A stretch of DNA of 64,000 nt from Acidimicrobiia bacterium. GTDB lineage: Bacteria > Actinomycetota > Acidimicrobiia > Acidimicrobiales > Aldehydirespiratoraceae. Below are positions 17,338 to 25,919 of this stretch, in pieces. The translations under genes were made by a program, and so were the position numbers. Each line of letters begins with the position of its first letter. Positions within the stretch are counted from its first letter, which is position 1. The notes below the pieces were generated by a model. That model was given only the letters and a program-made list of their open reading frames with translations, had not been told where the DNA came from and ran no database searches. The DNA lies in assembly GCA_022821685.1 (NCBI GenBank), contig JAJEDD010000039.1:1-64000 (forward strand), written 5' to 3'.

Positions 17338-17368
17338 TCGCCACATCCGCCGACCAAGGAACAAGACG

Positions 17369-19081
17369 ATGCCCAAGACGATGCCGTTCACCAAGTACCA
17401 GCCCTACGGTGCGGTCGAGCTTGCCGATCGCACCTGGCCCGACCGCCGGATCACCAAGGCGCCGCTGTGGTGCTCGGTCGATCTGCGCGACGGCAATCAG
17501 GCCCTCGTCGACCCGATGGATATCGGCCGCAAGCAGCGTATGTACGACCATCTTGTCGACATGGGCTTCAAGGAGATCGAGGTGGGCTTCCCCGCCGCCT
17601 CCCAGCCCGACTTCGACTTCTGCCGTCGCCTCATCGAAGAGGATCTGATCCCTGAAGACGTGACCATCCAGGTGCTCACCCAGGCTCGCGATGAGCAGAT
17701 CGAGCGCACCTTCGACGCTGTCGCCGGGGCCCCCCGGGCCATCGTGCACCTCTACAACTCCACCTCGGCCACCCAGCGCCGGGTGGTGTTCCGCACCGAC
17801 CCCGCCGGCATCGTCGCCATCGCCGTCAACGGCGCCGAGCAGTGCATGCGGGGCCTCGACCGCGGCGACGCCGACGGCATCCGCTTCGAGTACTCCCCCG
17901 AGAGCTACACCGGCACCGAGCCCGACTTCGCGGTGGAGGTGTGCGAGGCGGTCATGGACGTGATCGGACCCACCCCCGACTGGCCGTTGATCCTCAACCT
18001 GCCCGCCACCGTGGAGATGTCGTCGGCCAACCTCTACGGCGACATGATCGAGCGGTTCCACCGCGACATCCGCGACCGCGACGCCATCGTGCTGTCGCTG
18101 CACCCCCACAACGACCGGGGCACCGCAGTGGCCGCCGCCGAGTTCGGGATCATGGCCGGCGCCGACCGGGTGGAGGGCACCCTGTTCGGCAACGGCGAGC
18201 GCACCGGCAACGTGGACGTGGTGACCATCGCCCTCAACCTGTTCACCCAAGGCGTCGACCCCGAACTCGACATCAGCGACATCACCGAGGCCCGCCGGGT
18301 GTTCGAATACGCCAACCGGATGGCCGTCCCCGAGCGTCACCCCTACGTGGGCGACCTCGTGTACACCGCCTTCTCGGGCAGCCACCAGGACGCCATCAAG
18401 AAGGGCATGGCCGCCCTCTACGACGTGGCCCCGGGCGAGCCGCTGACGGGCGAGTACGACACCTGGGACGTCCCCTACCTGCCCATCGACCCCCGCCACC
18501 TCGGCCGCAGCTACGAGGCGGTGGTGCGGGTCAACAGCCAGTCCGGCAAGGGCGGCGTGGCCTACGTGCTGCTCCACGAGTACGGGCTGGACATGCCCCG
18601 GGGCCTGCAGGTGGACTTCTCCAAGCAGATCCAGACCGTCACCGAGGACACCGGCACCGAGATCACCTCCTATGAGATCCACCGCCGGTTCGTGTCGTCG
18701 TACGTGGAGCCGGAGCGGCCCTGGGTGGAGCTGATCGGCCATCGGGCCACCACCGACACCATCGGAGAGTCGAGGACCGACCTCGAGGCCCGGCTGCGCG
18801 TCGACGGCACCGAGCGCACCATTGCAGGCACCGGCAACGGCCCGATCGACGCCTTCGTGACCGCCCTGCAGGACAACGGGCTGTTCGCGGGAAAGATCCA
18901 CGACTACTACGAGCACGCCATCGGCGCCGGCAGCGACGCCACCGCGGCCGCCTACGTGGAGGTCGAGACCGGCGACCGCTACACCACCTGGGGCGTGGGC
19001 CTGCACGAGTCGATCGTGTCGGCCTCGCTTCGGGCCGTGGTCAGCACCGTCAACCGCATGCACGCCAGCGGAGTGCTCTGA
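17369..19081 (+). CDS. leuA: 2-isopropylmalate synthase
   Basis: This 570-residue enzyme condenses acetyl-CoA with 2-oxoisovalerate in the first committed step of leucine synthesis. The N-terminal TIM barrel shows CSVDLRDGNQAL, GFKEIEVGFPAAS, the LSLHPHNDRGTAVA metal site (HxH...N) and FGNGERTGNVD. The C-terminal regulatory LeuA_dimer domain (about 430-570) would bind leucine for feedback control. Length and the TKYQPYGAVELADRTWPDR N-terminus match the long actinobacterial type. An AAGGA site lies 8 bases before ATG 17369. Expression is probably controlled by the upstream leader-peptide attenuator. Confidence 0.95.
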   Translation: MPKTMPFTKYQPYGAVELADRTWPDRRITKAPLWCSVDLRDGNQALVDPMDIGRKQRMYDHLVDMGFKEIEVGFPAASQPDFDFCRRLIEEDLIPEDVTIQVLTQARDEQIERTFDAVAGAPRAIVHLYNSTSATQRRVVFRTDPAGIVAIAVNGAEQCMRGLDRGDADGIRFEYSPESYTGTEPDFAVEVCEAVMDVIGPTPDWPLILNLPATVEMSSANLYGDMIERFHRDIRDRDAIVLSLHPHNDRGTAVAAAEFGIMAGADRVEGTLFGNGERTGNVDVVTIALNLFTQGVDPELDISDITEARRVFEYANRMAVPERHPYVGDLVYTAFSGSHQDAIKKGMAALYDVAPGEPLTGEYDTWDVPYLPIDPRHLGRSYEAVVRVNSQSGKGGVAYVLLHEYGLDMPRGLQVDFSKQIQTVTEDTGTEITSYEIHRRFVSSYVEPERPWVELIGHRATTDTIGESRTDLEARLRVDGTERTIAGTGNGPIDAFVTALQDNGLFAGKIHDYYEHAIGAGSDATAAAYVEVETGDRYTTWGVGLHESIVSASLRAVVSTVNRMHASGVL

Positions 19082-19123
19082 GGCACCGGCCCCCCTACGC
19101 GGCGAAGTGGACAGCCTGGGACC

Positions 19124-20119
19124 GTGGTCTTCTCGCTGATCCGCTTCAACCTTGTGTCGCCCGATCCGGCCGACGCCGAGGCCATGAGCGACCGCTACCG
19201 GGCCGCATTGGAGATCGCCCGCTACGCGGACAGCCGCGGCTTCAACGCGGTGTCGTTGGAGGAGCACCACAGCAGCCCCATGGCCTGGTGCCCCACGCCG
19301 CTGGTCGACGCGGCCATGATCCTGGCGAGCACCGACAACCTGACGGTCACCATCTCGGCCATGCTGCTGCCGCTGCACGACCCGATCCGCGCCGCCGAGG
19401 ACATCGCGGTGATCGACCTGGTCAGCCGGGGGCGGCTGGTGATCGTTGCCGGCCTCGGCTACCGGCCGGTGGAGTACGCCGCGATGGGCAAGGAATGGAA
19501 GCGCCGGGGCAGGCTCCTCGACGAGGCGCTGGAGGTGATGCTCACCGCCTGGGGGGGCGAGCCCTTTGAGCACAACGGCGAGACCGTGCAGGTGCTGCCC
19601 ATGCCCTACACCCGGCCCCACCCCATGTTGCTGGTGGGCGGCTCGTCGCCAGCCGCGGCCCGTCGGGCGGCCCGGCTCGGCCTGGGGATGCAGCTCCCCG
19701 GCCGGTTCGCCGACATCGAGGCCCTCTACTACGCCGAGTGCGAGCGCCACGGCACCGAGGGCTTCTGCATCGCCCCCGACAACGTGGTCATGCTCCATGT
19801 CGCCGACGATCCCGACCGGGTTTGGGCTGAGCACGGCGAGTGCTTCATGCTTGAGGCCATGACCTACAGGGCCTGGCAGCCGCCGGGGCAGACCTCGGCC
19901 GTCTGCTCTGAGGCCACCACCGTCGAGGAGCTTCGAGCCGAGGGCGTCTACCGGGTGCTCACCCCGACCGCGGCGGTCGAGGCGACCCGCAGCACCGGCA
20001 CGCTGGCCCTGCATCCGCTGGTGGGCGGCATGCCCATCGACGAGGCCTGGTCGAGCGTGCAGCTAACCGCCGAGCAAGTGCTGCCCGCTCTGGCAGACTC
20101 CCAGAGGCCGAGCGGCTAG
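19124..20119 (+). CDS. LLM-class flavin-dependent oxidoreductase
   Basis: This 331-residue protein belongs to the luciferase-like monooxygenase superfamily (TIM barrel binding FMN or F420). It has the EEHHSSPMAWCPTPLVDAA loop, VIDLVSRGRLVIVAGLGYRP and a PMLLVGGSSPAAARRAARLG segment near the middle. Presence of cofC in this window makes F420 a possible cofactor, but FMN cannot be excluded. The start is a GTG at 19124. Its C-terminal residues (QRPSG) are encoded by the right end of an R1 repeat, so the repeat seems to have supplied the end of the gene. Confidence 0.85.
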   Translation: MVFSLIRFNLVSPDPADAEAMSDRYRAALEIARYADSRGFNAVSLEEHHSSPMAWCPTPLVDAAMILASTDNLTVTISAMLLPLHDPIRAAEDIAVIDLVSRGRLVIVAGLGYRPVEYAAMGKEWKRRGRLLDEALEVMLTAWGGEPFEHNGETVQVLPMPYTRPHPMLLVGGSSPAAARRAARLGLGMQLPGRFADIEALYYAECERHGTEGFCIAPDNVVMLHVADDPDRVWAEHGECFMLEAMTYRAWQPPGQTSAVCSEATTVEELRAEGVYRVLTPTAAVEATRSTGTLALHPLVGGMPIDEAWSSVQLTAEQVLPALADSQRPSG

Positions 20120-20219
20120 GCCACACTGTGGGCGGATTCTCGACAATGCTGAGCGAGGCCGTGGGCAGTGTTGCCGGGGTTTGGGCGGCCCGTGAGCGAA
20201 GCGAACAAGAGCGGAACTG
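20102..20219 (-). repeat. R1 dispersed repeat, core copy (subfamily b)
   Basis: It starts with AGAGGCCGAGCG inside the last codons of the upstream oxidoreductase and continues to GCGAAGCGAACAAGAGCGG, with the GTTGCCGGGGTTTGGGCGGC subfamily-b segment between. It ends about 18 bases before the next gene's start. Confidence 0.82.
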
Positions 20220-20237
20220 ACTAGACAGGAGATTCCT

Positions 20238-21017
20238 ATGGACTATCGCAACCTGCTGTACGAGCGTGACGAGCGCTATGTGACGATCACGCTCAACCGG
20301 CCCGAGCGGCGCAACTGCCTGTCGTCGGAGCTGTTGGGCGAGCTCGAGCACGCGCTGCGGGCCACCGGCGCCGACGGCGAGGCGGCCGGCGTGGTGCTGG
20401 CCGCCAACGGCCCGGTGTTCTCCTCTGGACACGACCTGGCCGAGATGGCCGAGATGGGCGAGCCCGAGCTGCAGGAGCTGTTCACCCTGTGCACCTCGGC
20501 CATGCTCGCCATGGCCGAGATTCCTCAGGTGGTGGTGGCCAAGGTGCACGCCCTGGCCACTGCGGCCGGCGCCCAACTGGCTGCCAGCGCCGATTTGGTC
20601 GTGGCCAGCACCGAGGCGGGGTTCGCCACGCCCGGTGGCAAGGGCGGGCTGTTCTGCCACACCCCGCTGGTGGCGGTGGCCCGTCCCCTGGGCCGCAAGC
20701 GGGCCGTGGAGCTGGCCCTCACCGGCGACACCATCGACGCGGCCACCGCGCTGGACTGGGGACTCGTCAACCGGGTGGCGCCGCCTGAGGAGCTGGACGA
20801 GGCCACCGCCGATCTGCTAGGCCGGGCCACCCGCGGCAGCCGCTACGCCAAGGGCATCGGCAAGCAGACGCTCTACGCCCAGATGGATCTGCCCGTGGCC
20901 GAGGCCTACAAGCTGGCCATCGACGTGATGGCGTCGCGGGCGGCCCGGGGCGACGGGGCCGAATGGCCCAAGGCTTTCATCGAGAAGCGCCGCCCCGTCT
21001 GGACCCACACCGGCTAG
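20238..21017 (+). CDS. enoyl-CoA hydratase/isomerase family protein
   Basis: This 259-residue crotonase-family protein has oxyanion-hole loops FSSGHDLAEM and ALATAAGAQLAASADLVVA. The usual catalytic Glu region reads GFATPGGKGGLFCHTP, where acidic residues are absent. This pattern (short-chain ECHDC3-like members) suggests an activity other than classic hydration, perhaps an isomerase, thioesterase-like or structural role. The AGGAG site (20227-20231) before ATG 20238 is strong. Flanked on both sides by R1 repeats, it is probably a single-gene transcript. Confidence 0.85.
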   Translation: MDYRNLLYERDERYVTITLNRPERRNCLSSELLGELEHALRATGADGEAAGVVLAANGPVFSSGHDLAEMAEMGEPELQELFTLCTSAMLAMAEIPQVVVAKVHALATAAGAQLAASADLVVASTEAGFATPGGKGGLFCHTPLVAVARPLGRKRAVELALTGDTIDAATALDWGLVNRVAPPEELDEATADLLGRATRGSRYAKGIGKQTLYAQMDLPVAEAYKLAIDVMASRAARGDGAEWPKAFIEKRRPVWTHTG

Positions 21018-21039
21018 CCCGGGCCGGGCCGGGGGTGGT

Positions 21040-21118
21040 CATTCCCGCTCTTGTTCGCTTCGCTCACGGGCCGCCCCAACCCCGGCAACACTGCCCACGG
21101 CTTCGCAAGCTCGGCCGT
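21040..21118 (+). repeat. R1 dispersed repeat, core copy (subfamily b)
   Basis: CATTCCCGCTCTTGTTCGCT, the CCCCAACCCCGGCAACACTG segment and the end AAGCTCGGCC lead directly into the minus-strand stop codon of the carboxypeptidase gene (21118). The copy separates convergent genes. Confidence 0.82.
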
Positions 21119-22452
21119 CAGCGGCCGTCCACCGACCAGTGCCAGGGCTCGCTGGGGAGGTTCTTGAGCCCGAAGCTCGGGGCCAGCCGCTGCAGCGCCT
21201 GGAACACCGCGCTGCTGCGGCTGGTGATGAGTCGGCCGTTGTTGGTGAGGTCGATGGCCAGGCCCCGCTCGTGGTTGCTGCGGCCGGGGCGAGCTGTCGG
21301 GGGCCGACAAGTGCTCGATGGCTGGCTCCAGATGGCCCACTCCGACGTGCCGCAGTGCGACCGCCGCAGGTTGATCTGCTCCTGGGCCGTGCGGTATCCC
21401 CAGCCGCCCAGATTGAAGCCCTCCGCGTCCATGGCCGCCACCAGTCCCTCGACTGCGTCGGCGATCTGGGTATGAACCTCGAAGCCTCGCACCCACACCA
21501 GCGGCAGGTCGGGGTCGGACGGATCCACCGATTCCGAGAGCTCTCGGCCCTCGGCCTCTGCCTCCTCGGCCGCGAGGCGGGCCGCCTCGGCTCTGCGCCG
21601 CTCCTCCTCCGCCCGGCGGCGGGCCTCTTCCTCGGCCCGCTGACGGGCCAGGGCGTCGGCTATACGGCGCTCGGCCGCCTCGATCTCGGCGGCCAGATTG
21701 GCGTCCAGCTGGCGGATCGTCTGGACCTCGTAGAGCCGCCGCTCGACCCGCTCGGCCGCCGCGGCCGACAGCGCAGCCTCCCGGTCGACCGCCCTCTGCA
21801 GGTCGTCGAGCAACAGCTCGGCCTGTTGGCGGTAGCCCTCGGCCTCGTCGGCCGCATCGAGGGCTAGGAGCCGCCAGCGCTCCAGTTCCTCGCCCAGCCG
21901 GCGCAACTCGTCGATGTCGTCGATGCGGCTGCCGGTGGCGAACCCGGTGAGAGCCTCCTCGCGGGCGTTCTGCCACGGGTCGGAGCCCAGCACGCTGAAT
22001 GTTCCCGTAGGAGCCTGGAACGACACGTAGGAGTTGATCAGGGCGGTCCGCAGGCCGTCCTGGGTGGCCTTCAGCTCGGCCTCGAGGTCGGCGATCCTGG
22101 CCTCGGCCTTCTGCACGTCGTCCTCCGCGTCGGCCACTGCCCGCTCGGCCTGGTGGAGAGCCGATTGCTGGGCGTCCACTTCCAGCTGGACCGCCTCCAG
22201 GGCCCGGATCAGATCCTCGGCCTCGGCGTTGGCCGCGTCGAGGTTCTCAGTGGCCGCGTCGGCAGCCTCCTTGAGCGCCCGGCGCTGGGCCTCGGTGTCC
22301 CTGACATCTTGGCGGCTCTGCTCGATGATCTCGGTGTCGGTCTGCGCGCCGGCCGGGCCGGCCAGTGCCGCCGCCAACAGCATTATGGCGACGGCCAGCG
22401 CCCGCCGGCGGCGGGCCGAGGGTGAGAAGCGGCAGGGGGAACTGATGGTCAT
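21118..22452 (-). CDS. secreted coiled-coil protein with VanY-type D,D-carboxypeptidase domain
   Basis: This 444-residue protein has a signal peptide (RRRRALAVAIMLLAAALAGPAGAQ), then two long coiled-coil stretches (about 35-140 and 185-310, very rich in Glu, Ala and Arg), and a C-terminal peptidase M15/VanY domain with SNHERGLAIDLT (SxHxxGxAxD zinc motif) and EPWHW. The layout resembles peptidoglycan-trimming enzymes and their FtsX-linked coiled-coil relatives: the coils would control or position the peptidase at the division site or cell envelope. Substrates are probably D-Ala-D-Ala ends. ATG 22452 begins a standard signal sequence. Confidence 0.85.
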   Translation of the reverse strand: MTISSPCRFSPSARRRRALAVAIMLLAAALAGPAGAQTDTEIIEQSRQDVRDTEAQRRALKEAADAATENLDAANAEAEDLIRALEAVQLEVDAQQSALHQAERAVADAEDDVQKAEARIADLEAELKATQDGLRTALINSYVSFQAPTGTFSVLGSDPWQNAREEALTGFATGSRIDDIDELRRLGEELERWRLLALDAADEAEGYRQQAELLLDDLQRAVDREAALSAAAAERVERRLYEVQTIRQLDANLAAEIEAAERRIADALARQRAEEEARRRAEEERRRAEAARLAAEEAEAEGRELSESVDPSDPDLPLVWVRGFEVHTQIADAVEGLVAAMDAEGFNLGGWGYRTAQEQINLRRSHCGTSEWAIWSQPSSTCRPPTARPGRSNHERGLAIDLTNNGRLITSRSSAVFQALQRLAPSFGLKNLPSEPWHWSVDGR

Positions 22453-22553
22453 GGGGTTGTCGCCCGCCCGCCAAGAACGCTGCACAAGCTATCAGTAGCG
22501 GCCGCGCCGCAAGCCACCGCCAAGAGGGCCGCCACTCGACCCGCCCCGGCCTC

Positions 22554-23768
22554 TCAGGGCCGGTGGGGGATCGGCATGGACGCGCTGGGCGGCAGCGTGG
22601 TCTCGATGTCGGGGGGCGGCGCGTTCCACTCCGGGTACTTGCGCACCGCGTTGGCCCGGTACTTCTCGGTGGAATGGACCCGGTCACCGTCGAACTCGGG
22701 GATCACCTGGTCGCCGAAGATCTCGATCATCTCCAGGATCTCCTCGTACTCGAAGCCCTCGTTGGGCAATCCGAACACCAGCTGGTCGGTGCCCACCGCC
22801 GCGTACGACTTCTCCAGCTGCTCGCACACCTCCTCGGGCGTGCCGCACAGCATGTAGCCCGCGTCGATGGCGAAGTCGAGGGCAGCCTCGTCGGGCAGGC
22901 CCATGGGCGGCTCGGGCCAGGTCGGCGCGCCCTCGCGCTTGGGGATGGTGTCGTGGTAGAGGCACACCATCGAGTACAGGTAGCCCCGGCCGCTCGTCAG
23001 GGCGATCTCTCGGGCCCGGTCGCGGTCCTCGAGGCAGATCAGCGCGTTGGTCATCATCACGTTGTCGTTGAGGTACGAGCCGTGGGGCTCCGAGCACGCC
23101 GCCACCGCCTCCTTGTAGCTGTCGATGCGGCCCTTTAGCGCCGGGGCGGGCTCGAAGTTGAAGGCGATGGCCCCGATGCCCATCTGGCCGGCGGTGGCGA
23201 AGGTGGCCAGGTTGCCGCAGGCCACCCACAGCGGCGGGTGGGTGCCGTTGTAGGGCTTGGGCACGACGTTGTGGTTGGGCGGCACCGCGAAGTGCTCGCC
23301 CTCGTAGGAATAGTCGCGCTGGGCCCACATGCGGGGGATCTCGTCGATGACCTCGCGCCACATGGCCTTGGTCTCGGAGGTTGCAGTGCCGTTGAAGGTG
23401 GCGACCTCGTGGCTGCCGGCGCCCCGGCCGGTGCCGAACTCGAAGCGGCCCTCGCAGAAGTGGTCGAGCATGGCCGCCCGCTCGGCGATGCGAACCGGGT
23501 GCTCCTTGGTGGTGGGCAGGCTGGTGATGGCCGTGCCCAGGTGGATGTAGGTGGTCTGGGCCGCGATCCAGGCGATCATCACCTCGGGCGCCGACAGGTG
23601 GCTGTACTCGGTGAGGCAGTGGTGTTCCCCGAACCAGGCGAACTTCCAGTTGTGCTTGTCGGCGAGGATCGGGTACGACGCCTCGCGCATCAACATGAGG
23701 TGCTCGTCCTCGCAGATGTGCGCCGAGGGGCCGGGAATGTAGCCGTTCTGGAAGATCCCGAACTCCAT
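22554..23768 (-). CDS. LLM-class flavin-dependent oxidoreductase
   Basis: This 404-residue luciferase-like monooxygenase starts MEFGIFQNGYIPG and has FAWFGEHHCLTEYSHLSAPEV, a signature shared with FMN-dependent alkane/limonene-type monooxygenases, and FEFGTGRGAGSHEVATF for phosphate binding. It is longer than F420-type members owing to an extended C-terminal part. An oxygenase acting on a small hydrophobic substrate is likely. It stands alone on the minus strand, divergent from the methyltransferase gene. Confidence 0.86.
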   Translation of the reverse strand: MEFGIFQNGYIPGPSAHICEDEHLMLMREASYPILADKHNWKFAWFGEHHCLTEYSHLSAPEVMIAWIAAQTTYIHLGTAITSLPTTKEHPVRIAERAAMLDHFCEGRFEFGTGRGAGSHEVATFNGTATSETKAMWREVIDEIPRMWAQRDYSYEGEHFAVPPNHNVVPKPYNGTHPPLWVACGNLATFATAGQMGIGAIAFNFEPAPALKGRIDSYKEAVAACSEPHGSYLNDNVMMTNALICLEDRDRAREIALTSGRGYLYSMVCLYHDTIPKREGAPTWPEPPMGLPDEAALDFAIDAGYMLCGTPEEVCEQLEKSYAAVGTDQLVFGLPNEGFEYEEILEMIEIFGDQVIPEFDGDRVHSTEKYRANAVRKYPEWNAPPPDIETTLPPSASMPIPHRP

Positions 23769-23851
23769 GAACCCTCCCCGAGGCTCTCCGCAGGCGGTCG
23801 CGGCTACCGGGTCGAGACTAACCGACGGGGGCTCCGGTTAGGGTCGGCGCG

Positions 23852-24490
23852 GTGAGCCGTTGGTGGGAGATCGGCGGAGCGGCCCAGGCCGATGTCTACG
23901 ACGACCGGTGGCGGCGTATGCAGGCCCGGGGCGAGTGGGTCCACGGCGAGGCCGATCTGGTCTGCTGGTTCGAGCCGGACTCGGTGATGGACGCGGGCTG
24001 CGGCACGGGACGGGTCGCCATCGAGCTCGACCGCCGCGGCATCGACGTGGTCGGTGTGGACTCCGACCCGAGGATGCTCGACGAGGCACGGGGCAAGGCA
24101 CCCCATGTGCAGTGGGTGTTGGGTGATCTCTGCGAGGTGGATCTCCGCGATGTGGACCTCTGCGAGGACACGGATCGACGAAGCTCCTACGCCGCTACGA
24201 CCTCCGGGGGCAGGTTCGATCTGATCGTGATGGCTGGCAACGTGATGGTCTTCGTGGAGGTCGGCACCGAGGCCGCGGTAGTGGCCAACATGGCCCAGCA
24301 CCTGACTCCGGGCGGTCGGCTCGTGTCGGGCTTCAGTCTGGGTCTGAGCCCTCTGACCTTCGCCGACTACGACGCCTTCGCTGACAATGCCGGGCTGATC
24401 TTGGAGCATCGCTGGACCACCTGGGACCGCCAGCCCTTCGATGGCGGCAGCTACGCGGTCACGGTGCACCGCCGTCCGCCGGCCGTTTGA
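23852..24490 (+). CDS. class I SAM-dependent methyltransferase
   Basis: This 212-residue protein has the SAM-binding motif I VMDAGCGTGRVAIEL, motif II VVGVDSDPRML, and a post-motif LIVMAGNVM. A polar insertion of about 20 residues (DTDRRSSYAATTSGG region) sits before motif IV and may be a lineage-specific loop. Overall it is the UbiE/Methyltransf_25 type; the target is unknown. GTG start at 23852. Confidence 0.83.
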   Translation: MSRWWEIGGAAQADVYDDRWRRMQARGEWVHGEADLVCWFEPDSVMDAGCGTGRVAIELDRRGIDVVGVDSDPRMLDEARGKAPHVQWVLGDLCEVDLRDVDLCEDTDRRSSYAATTSGGRFDLIVMAGNVMVFVEVGTEAAVVANMAQHLTPGGRLVSGFSLGLSPLTFADYDAFADNAGLILEHRWTTWDRQPFDGGSYAVTVHRRPPAV

Positions 24491-24506
24491 GGCCCTCCGG
24501 CAGCGC

Positions 24507-25382
24507 TCACGCTCCGGCGGCGAAGTTCAGCGCGCCGGGGACGGCCTCGACGGTGATCGGCGCCTGCCCGATCGGCTCGCCGTCGCCGACGAGGTCCATG
24601 GGCTCGCCCTCGATAGTGATGGTGCGCCCCCTCAGCATCTCGACGTGCTTGTGGCCCACATGGCCGCCCTTGAAGACCTTGGGCAACAGCCGCAGCATGG
24701 TGGTGCGGCTCGCCGCGCCCACCACGCACACGTCGAGCAGGCCGTCGGCCGGGTCGGCGTCGGGGCATATGGCCATGCCGCCGCCGAACGTCGGCGTGTT
24801 GGCGATGACGAACAGGGCGCTGCGGCACTCCGAGCGCTCGCCGTCCACGGTCACGGCCAGCTCGCGGTAGCGCAAACCGGGCATGGTCAGAAGGGTTGCC
24901 ACCGTGTAGCGGCTCGGGCCTCGCGGGAAGCGCAGCCGATCGGTCCGCTCGTTGACGTCCACGGTGAACCCGCCGGTCAAGTTGAGCGCCATCCACCGGC
25001 TGCGATCAGTGCGGATCAGGTCCACGGGCCGGGTCGGGCCCAGGGCTCTGGCCGCCGCCTGCTCGACGCTGAGTCCGAACAGCCCGAACACTCGTGCGAA
25101 GTCGTTGCCGGTTCCCGCGGGCACCAGTCCCAGTGCTGCGTCGCTGTCGGCCGCGCCCTGAAGTGCGAGGTGCAGGGTGCCGTCTCCGCCCACCGCGATG
25201 AGTCTCCGCGCGCCTGCGGCCACTGCGGCCCGGGTCGCATCGGCGGTCTCGGCTGCGGTGGCGCCGCTGATGTCGACCGGTGTGTGACCGTGCTCTTCGA
25301 TGACCCGGCGAACCCTCGGGGCGGCTGCCGCGGCCCGGCCCCTGCCGCCGGTCGGGCTAACCAGCAGATGCACCTCGCCCAC
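24507..25382 (-). CDS. diacylglycerol kinase catalytic-domain (YegS/DgkB-like) lipid kinase
   Basis: This 291-residue protein is a lipid kinase of the DAGK catalytic family. The nucleotide motif GGDGTLHLALQG and the GTGNDFARVFGL motif are clear, and the C-terminal half (FGGGMAICPDADPADGLLDV, VEMLRGRTITIEGEP) fits YegS/DgkB. It probably phosphorylates diacylglycerol or a related lipid alcohol at the membrane. GTG 25382 was chosen since it gives the usual VHLLVSPTGGRG start; the longer frame enters the duplicated sequence upstream. Confidence 0.88.
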   Translation of the reverse strand: MGEVHLLVSPTGGRGRAAAAAPRVRRVIEEHGHTPVDISGATAAETADATRAAVAAGARRLIAVGGDGTLHLALQGAADSDAALGLVPAGTGNDFARVFGLFGLSVEQAAARALGPTRPVDLIRTDRSRWMALNLTGGFTVDVNERTDRLRFPRGPSRYTVATLLTMPGLRYRELAVTVDGERSECRSALFVIANTPTFGGGMAICPDADPADGLLDVCVVGAASRTTMLRLLPKVFKGGHVGHKHVEMLRGRTITIEGEPMDLVGDGEPIGQAPITVEAVPGALNFAAGA

Positions 25383-25437
25383 GGGAACCGGTCTAGCAGC
25401 GCTTTCGAACGGCTGCCGTGGCCCAGAGTCCGGCAAG

Positions 25438-25549
25438 AACCTCCCGATATATCTCATTTCCCGTGTGTTGCTTTCACGCTGGTCTACTGCGACCCGCCCT
25501 ACCGGGGATCCCTCCCGATATATCTCATTTCCCGTGTGTTGCTTTCACT
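25438..25549 (+). repeat. 38-bp direct repeat flanking a methyltransferase-like DPPY scrap
   Basis: The AT-richer sequence CCTCCCGATATATCTCATTT (continuing with CCCGTGTGTTGCTTTCAC) occurs at about 25438-25475 and again at about 25511-25548. The 35 bases between encode VYCDPPYRG in one frame, the DPPY motif of adenine methyltransferases. A duplication event probably trapped a short methyltransferase fragment; the repeats are less GC-rich than their neighbours. Confidence 0.65.
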
Positions 25550-25574
25550 GCTCGCAGGAGGCTACGGTCGGGCC

Positions 25575-25910
25575 ATGAACTCTGTGACTGTTGCTGAGCT
25601 TGCCGCGATCATCGCGGCGGTGTTGGGTCCGACGCTGGCGTTTGTGGTCGCATCCATGCGCTATTCGCACCTGGAGGCGGTGAAGACCCGGGAGTTGATC
25701 TCTGATTCCGAGAGGTCGACCCGGAAGTTGATCTCCGATTTGGAGAGGGCGACCCGGGAGGTGATCTCGGCCTTCGAGCGTGAAATTCGTCGCGACATGA
25801 CTGACACTCGTGAGCGTCTGGCCCGCATCGAAGGCCATTTCGGCATCGCAGCTCCTCCGCCCCATGATCAATCCGATGAAGCGACCGGCGAGGGGGCGGA
25901 CCCCGCCTGA
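25575..25910 (+). CDS. small membrane-anchored coiled-coil protein of unknown function
   Basis: This 111-residue protein has one N-terminal membrane segment (LAAIIAAVLGPTLAFVVAS) followed by three near repeats of a charged heptad-like unit (ELISDSERSTRK, KLISDLERATRE, EVISAFEREIRR) and a coiled coil ending at IEGHFG. The design resembles small phage-like or toxin-associated DUF1640/TMEM-type proteins, but no family is certain. It lies immediately downstream of the 38-bp direct repeat, whose second copy may contain its promoter. Nine bases later the convergent P-type ATPase gene ends. Confidence 0.55.
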   Translation: MNSVTVAELAAIIAAVLGPTLAFVVASMRYSHLEAVKTRELISDSERSTRKLISDLERATREVISAFEREIRRDMTDTRERLARIEGHFGIAAPPPHDQSDEATGEGADPA

Positions 25911-25919
25911 CCCGCCCTT

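Noticed and set aside
16967..20014. Very long minus-strand open frame (over 1000 codons) opposite leuA and its neighbour
   Set aside because: It is the antisense shadow of leuA and the LLM oxidoreductase, produced by high GC at third positions. Its translation is low-complexity Gly/Val/His/Arg-rich with no domain.
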